A DNA stretch of 38,022 nucleotides, taken from the NCBI GenBank assembly GCA_964393615.1, contig CAYMUR010000049.1, positions 1 through 38,022 of the forward strand, given 5' to 3'. Source of the DNA: CAYMUR01 sp964393615 (GTDB lineage Bacteria > Planctomycetota > Planctomycetia > Pirellulales > Pirellulaceae). Below the pieces are notes generated by a model. That model did not search any database, was not told the DNA's origin, and saw only the letters and a program-made list of their open reading frames with translations. Positions 34,731-38,022 of the stretch are shown in pieces (positions within the stretch are counted from its first letter, which is position 1; every line of letters begins with the position of its first letter). The position numbers and the translations under genes were made by a program.

Positions 34731-35270
34731 ATGGTCCAAAAATCTTGCCAGATGCACTGCAAGGTCGGTCTTGGGGTGTTGGTAACGCTTTTGCTACTGA
34801 CCTCGCTGCAGCTGCTAAGCAGTCCAGTCTGTGCGGGTCAACCGCCGCAAGGGCAGGCTGGTTCCACTGCAAAGGCTGGTTCCGCTGCAAAGGCTGGGCC
34901 CGTGGCGGAGGCCCCTAAATCGGTCGCATTACCTCAACCAGCTGGAAGCACGCCAACGCTTGACAGCGCGTCAGGGTTTTCACGTAACGCTGCGCTGCTT
35001 TCAGGCCTGACTGTCTTCGTATTGGCTGTATTTCTTGGATTTGAAGTGATCACTAAAGTTCCGCCCATGTTGCACACTCCATTGATGTCGGGATCCAATG
35101 CTATCAGCGGCATTACCGTAGTGGGTGCCTTGTTAGCAGCGGGAAAAAGTATGAGTGTGGCCACGCTACTGGGTACGCTGGCACTTGTCCTGGCAACGAT
35201 CAATGTGGTGGGTGGATTCATGGTAACAGGTCGTATGCTCGCCATGTTTCAGCAAAAAAAGGATTTGTAA
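34731..35270 (+). CDS. pntAB: NAD(P) transhydrogenase membrane subunit PntAB with signal-peptide-like extension
   Basis: The C-terminal half is a classic PntAB membrane domain: LSGLTVFVLAVFLGFEVITKVPPMLHTPLMSGSNAISGITVVGALLAAG...LGTLALVLATINVVGGFMVTGRMLAMFQ, with three to four helices forming part of the proton channel. Unusually it is preceded by a signal-peptide-like segment (MVQKSCQMHCKVGLGVLVTLLLLTSLQLLSSPVCAG) and an Ala/Gly/Pro/Ser-rich linker. ATG 34731 has AAGGG about 7 bp upstream. A start at 34629, only 4 bp after the pntAA stop, is a real alternative but puts about 34 extra residues before the hydrophobic segment. The linker carries an 18-bp DNA tandem repeat. The core subunit identity is secure; the start is not. 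Confidence 0.9.
   Translation: MVQKSCQMHCKVGLGVLVTLLLLTSLQLLSSPVCAGQPPQGQAGSTAKAGSAAKAGPVAEAPKSVALPQPAGSTPTLDSASGFSRNAALLSGLTVFVLAVFLGFEVITKVPPMLHTPLMSGSNAISGITVVGALLAAGKSMSVATLLGTLALVLATINVVGGFMVTGRMLAMFQQKKDL
34857..34900 (+). repeat. 18-bp tandem repeat within pntAB linker
   Basis: GCTGGTTCC-A/G-CTGCAAAG occurs at 34857-34874 and 34875-34892 with a single mismatch, and a degenerate third unit starts at 34893 (GCTGGGCCCG). It encodes AGSTAK-AGSAAK-AGPVAE, keeping the frame. It is likely a slippage-expandable linker. Confidence 0.85.
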
Positions 35271-35336
35271 CGCAAGGCTTCGTGTTGTCTTACACAATGA
35301 AAAGTGCCTTGTACTTGCCCGAGGAAGGCCGGATGC

Positions 35337-36734
35337 GTGAGTAGTGGAATACTAATTCAATTTGCCTACGTTGTGGCTGCGACATTGTTCATTTTAGGGC
35401 TGAAGAACATGTCGCATCCGCGCACGGCGGTGCGCGGTAATTACTGTGGTGCCACCGCCATGTTACTGGCGATTGTGGTAACGATCTTGAAAGTCGGTAA
35501 CGATAATTACGGGACGATTGTGATCGGCATGGCTGTTGGCAGTCTGGTGGGTGCCGTACTAGCTGTACGGATCCGGATGACTGATATGCCACAGTTAGTT
35601 GCATTGTTTAATGCTTTTGGTGGCGGCGCCTCGGTGTTGGTGGCGTTAACAGAATTGATGCGGCTTAACGAATCCGACCCGGTGACTCCTGATGTGCTGA
35701 CTGCGATTTCTGCTGCAGGGATCATCGGTACGGTTACATTCTGGGGTAGCCTGGTTGCTTTTGGCAAATTGCAAGAGCTGAGTTTCTTAAAACAATCATG
35801 GAGTTTACCGGGTCAGCATTTGCTCAATGCCGTTTTGACGTTGGTTGTTCTGGCCCTGGCCGTGGGCTTGATTGCTACGAGTGACGGATCGACTGGCATG
35901 CTGTTGTATTTCACCATTGTGGTTTTGACATCGGTACTGGGAGTATTATTAGTGATCTCGATTGGCGGCGCAGATATGCCGGTTGTGATTGCGCTATTGA
36001 ATTCCTATTCCGGATTGGCAGCGGCCGCCACTGGTTTTGTTATCAACAACAATGTACTTATCATTGCCGGGTCACTGGTTGGTGCTTCCGGGATCATTCT
36101 TACCAAGATCATGTGCAGGGCGATGAATCGCTCGCTGACGGATGTTTTGTTCGGCGTGATGGAAACGGGTTCAAGTGATGGAGCGAACGAAATTTACGCT
36201 CGGGTTCGTAGTACCACTCCCGACGACGTGGCGATCATTCTCGAGGCCAGTCGTCGTGTGGTATTTGTTCCAGGTTATGGTATGGCTGTGGCCCAGGCCC
36301 AGCATGCCGTTCGCGAACTGGCCGATTGGTTATTGGACCATGACGTGTCGGTAGAATATGCAATCCATCCAGTAGCCGGGCGCATGCCAGGTCATATGAA
36401 TGTTTTGCTGGCGGAAGCAGATGTACCCTATGAACAACTGATCGAAATGGACCAAATTAACCCCACGATGAAGCAAGTGGACGTAGCGATCGTCATTGGT
36501 GCCAATGATGTTGTGAATCCTGTGGCCAGATCCGACATTGACAGCCCCATTGCCGGCATGCCGATTATTGATGTCGACCGGGCCCAGACAGTGATTGTCA
36601 TCAAACGCAGTTTAAGTCCTGGATTTGCCGGAATACCTAACCCATTATTTGCTGCCGAGAACACGTTAATGTTGTATGGGGATGGCAAGCAGGCGGTGCT
36701 GGAAATTATGGCAGCCATCAAAGAGACTGTTTAA
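35337..36734 (+). CDS. pntB: NAD(P) transhydrogenase beta subunit (membrane plus NADP(H)-binding domain III)
   Basis: A 465-residue subunit with about eight or nine membrane helices in the first 270 residues and a soluble NADP(H)-binding domain III at the C-terminus. Landmarks are LKNMSHPRTAVRGNYCGATAMLLAIVVTI, FNAFGGGASVLVAL, LNSYSGLAAAATGFV, then VVFVPGYGMAVAQAQHAVRELADWL, HPVAGRMPGHMNVLLAEADVPYEQL, IVIGANDVVNPVAR, MPIIDVDRAQTVIVIKRSLSPGFAGIPNPLF and the terminal LMLYGDGKQAVLEIM. The GTG at 35337 has AGGAAGG at 35322-35328, a better start than the in-frame GTG at 35304. It closes the three-gene operon. Confidence 0.96.
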   Translation: MSSGILIQFAYVVAATLFILGLKNMSHPRTAVRGNYCGATAMLLAIVVTILKVGNDNYGTIVIGMAVGSLVGAVLAVRIRMTDMPQLVALFNAFGGGASVLVALTELMRLNESDPVTPDVLTAISAAGIIGTVTFWGSLVAFGKLQELSFLKQSWSLPGQHLLNAVLTLVVLALAVGLIATSDGSTGMLLYFTIVVLTSVLGVLLVISIGGADMPVVIALLNSYSGLAAAATGFVINNNVLIIAGSLVGASGIILTKIMCRAMNRSLTDVLFGVMETGSSDGANEIYARVRSTTPDDVAIILEASRRVVFVPGYGMAVAQAQHAVRELADWLLDHDVSVEYAIHPVAGRMPGHMNVLLAEADVPYEQLIEMDQINPTMKQVDVAIVIGANDVVNPVARSDIDSPIAGMPIIDVDRAQTVIVIKRSLSPGFAGIPNPLFAAENTLMLYGDGKQAVLEIMAAIKETV

Positions 36735-36913
36735 AAAAAATGGTCCTGATCAGTCTTAAACCTCATGCGTCTTACAACTGGTAGGGTTTACCTACGGTGT
36801 GTATTTTTTTTCGGAATCCGTTCATATGTGAGGCCATTCGACGACGAAGTGAAGAATTAACGGTCAGTCAATCTGTTGATGCGACGTAAAGACTACTGAT
36901 TGGTCAAAGATCC

Positions 36914-37861
36914 ATGGCAAGCACGACGCTGCGAAATCACCGCTTAAAAATCCATCGGGATGACTATTCCACTGGTCCACAACCGTCAACGGTCACGGAG
37001 ATACAAGGGCCAGGGTGTGACGACGAAGTGTCGTGGGATGTTGGCAATACGGATCCAATCTCCGTGAGGCGTGGATCGGGTGAAAAAAAACGGACCAGGC
37101 GAGTACGGCAGCGCGAAACTCCACAGAGAGTTTCTCGTTCGAATAAGACAGCGATGAATGAGCAGCTTCGCAGTGCTGAAACATATCGTCGTCATCAACT
37201 CAGTCGTATGCCATTGGACCTGGACGGTTGGGACGTGTATGCGTCGCTGTCAGAGAAGGCTCCGGCGATTGCACATGGTGGTCTTTTTGACTGGTCGATG
37301 CACGACAGTGGCTGCGTTAGATTGGCGGCCGCTTCTGCGGTAGGAACTGGATTGGCCGCAGCGTTTGCATCGGTATCCTTGTTGTCAGCATTACGAGCGC
37401 ATGGTAGTCACGCTCAAACGCCAGCTGAAATGTTGGCACGGCTCAACCAAGACCTTTGGAGAGGTTCGGCGGGTGACCAGTACGCCAACTCGTGGTATGC
37501 CAGCCTAGATCCCTCAAGTGGACAGCTTGACTACAGTGTTGCGGGATCGGCGGGATTATTCATTTGCCGCAGCGGAAAAACGGAAGCAATGGATGGATTA
37601 GCTTTACCGGCCTTGGGAGTGGATCCCGAGACGCAATTTTTCCCTCAACGGCTCCAATTACGGAGTGGAGAAACGCTGCTAATTGCCCTGTATGACAGGG
37701 AATCAGCTGACAAGAACACGATTCAAGGTGGTCTGGCAGATTGGTTGTTCCCAATTCCCCGCATGACGGCGAAGGAATTAGTGGAGGTGGCCGATGGCTT
37801 GTTGCGGGGTGCATCTTGTCGTCCACTGAGTTTACTGGCAGTCCGTTGCTGTGCTTCTTGA
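36914..37861 (+). CDS. SpoIIE/PP2C-like phosphatase-fold protein, probably inactive
   Basis: A 315-residue protein. The first 80 residues are polar, basic and probably disordered. Then NEQLRSAETYRRHQLSRMPLDLDGWDVYASLSEKAP resembles the helix-linker that precedes SpoIIE-type phosphatase domains. The domain itself shows HGGLFDWSMHDSG...AAASAVGTGLAAAFASVSLLSAL...TPAEMLARLNQDLWRG...ASLDPSSGQLDYSVAGSAGLFICRSG...GVDPETQF...LRSGETLLIALYDRE, matching the SpoIIE fold order. Three family acidic motifs are altered: GGDxxD to GGLFDW, GDVSGKG to ASAVGTG, and LYTDG to LYDRE. Catalysis on a phospho-anti-sigma-factor antagonist therefore seems unlikely; a binding or regulatory role is inferred. A start at ATG 37154 would remove only the disordered part. 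Confidence 0.75.
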   Translation: MASTTLRNHRLKIHRDDYSTGPQPSTVTEIQGPGCDDEVSWDVGNTDPISVRRGSGEKKRTRRVRQRETPQRVSRSNKTAMNEQLRSAETYRRHQLSRMPLDLDGWDVYASLSEKAPAIAHGGLFDWSMHDSGCVRLAAASAVGTGLAAAFASVSLLSALRAHGSHAQTPAEMLARLNQDLWRGSAGDQYANSWYASLDPSSGQLDYSVAGSAGLFICRSGKTEAMDGLALPALGVDPETQFFPQRLQLRSGETLLIALYDRESADKNTIQGGLADWLFPIPRMTAKELVEVADGLLRGASCRPLSLLAVRCCAS

Positions 37862-37895
37862 TACATGATTCTTCCGGCCTAGACTGAATGTCCAT

Positions 37896-37914
37896 TCCGT
37901 GTCATATTCACGGA
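37896..37914. terminator. Small hairpin after the SpoIIE-like gene
   Basis: TCCGTG (37896-37901) pairs with CACGGA (37909-37914) around a 7-nt loop, about 35 bp beyond the SpoIIE-like gene's stop and before the tRNA. There is no T-run, so it is at best a weak terminator. Confidence 0.3.
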
Positions 37915-37989
37915 GTGATTCTTAGGAACGCAATGAGGAACATTCGGCTGTGAAGCCGATATTTGATTTGTCCCAGTGGTTCCTTTGTT

Positions 37990-38022
37990 GGGCTCGTGGC
38001 GAAATTGGCAGACGCGCTAGGT
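37990..38022 (+). tRNA. tRNA-Leu, 5' part only (cut by window edge)
   Basis: The 5' acceptor strand GGGCTCG (37990-37996) is followed by T8-G9 and a D-arm GGCGAAATTGGCAGACGC leading into GCTAGGT. This matches the start of class II tRNA-Leu genes, whose D-loop has the GGCGxAATTGGxAGACGC form. The anticodon, variable arm and 3' half lie outside the window, so the leucine assignment is from the D-arm only and the anticodon is unknown. Confidence 0.75.

Noticed and set aside
1..38022. Prophage, transposon, toxin-antitoxin or antiphage defence island
   Set aside because: No integrase, transposase, restriction or toxin-like gene, and no terminal inverted repeats, were seen anywhere in the window.

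Overview
The window looks like a chromosomal segment of a planctomycete, probably a Pirellulales-type marine or freshwater lineage. This rests on family content, not on any search. The markers are a DUF1559 prepilin-like protein, a Tat-exported DUF1501 protein, the C-terminal remnant of a DUF1080 (3-keto-disaccharide hydrolase) protein, an ECF sigma factor next to a membrane Ser/Thr kinase fused to a formylglycine-enzyme (SUMF1) domain, a hemolysin-type repeat protein with a planctomycete-style 'LE.R.LFSA' N-terminus, a leucine-rich-repeat lipoprotein, and tandem secreted amidohydrolase-fold proteins. Shine-Dalgarno sequences are patchy and several genes seem to use TTG or GTG starts.

Layout. 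0.2-4.9 kb is housekeeping: uppP (minus), panB, a DUF255/thioredoxin-fold protein and a small cupin. 5.2-9.4 kb is a same-strand cluster of a DUF1559 protein, a small lipoprotein, a histidine-motif multi-pass membrane protein and a membrane-anchored TPR protein. A family 2 glycosyltransferase follows at 9.7-10.9 kb. 11.0-16.0 kb is a visibly more GC-rich block: an LRR lipoprotein and a hemolysin-type calcium-binding repeat protein on the minus strand, diverging from an ECF sigma factor and a kinase-SUMF1 fusion. It is followed by about 950 bp of decayed DNA holding a DUF1080 remnant, then the DUF1501 gene.

18.4-23.0 kb is a minus-strand ABC operon: ATPase, ABC-2 permease with a large extracytoplasmic domain, and a membrane-anchored helical protein joined to the permease by an ATGA overlap. 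23.6-32 kb carries folC, a C-terminal processing protease and two amidohydrolase-fold proteins. 32.2-33.1 kb is the rplM-rpsI operon (minus). 33.4-36.7 kb is a three-gene proton-translocating transhydrogenase operon (pntAA-pntAB-pntB). The window closes with a degenerate SpoIIE/PP2C-like protein and the 5' part of a tRNA-Leu cut by the window edge.

The points most worth a second look are: (1) the 337-residue membrane protein at 7065-8078, whose histidines fall in four membrane-proximal motifs like those of membrane metalloenzymes, in a cluster with DUF1559, lipoprotein and TPR genes; (2) the ECF sigma / kinase-SUMF1 / RTX-repeat block, which may be one surface-signalling module; (3) an amidohydrolase pair in which two of three domains have lost the metal-binding HxH; (4) a SpoIIE-like protein lacking the metal-binding aspartates; (5) a histidine-rich extracytoplasmic domain in the ABC permease; and (6) a transhydrogenase PntAB with a signal-peptide-like extension and an 18-bp tandem repeat. 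No CRISPR array, prophage, insertion sequence or obvious defence system was seen.
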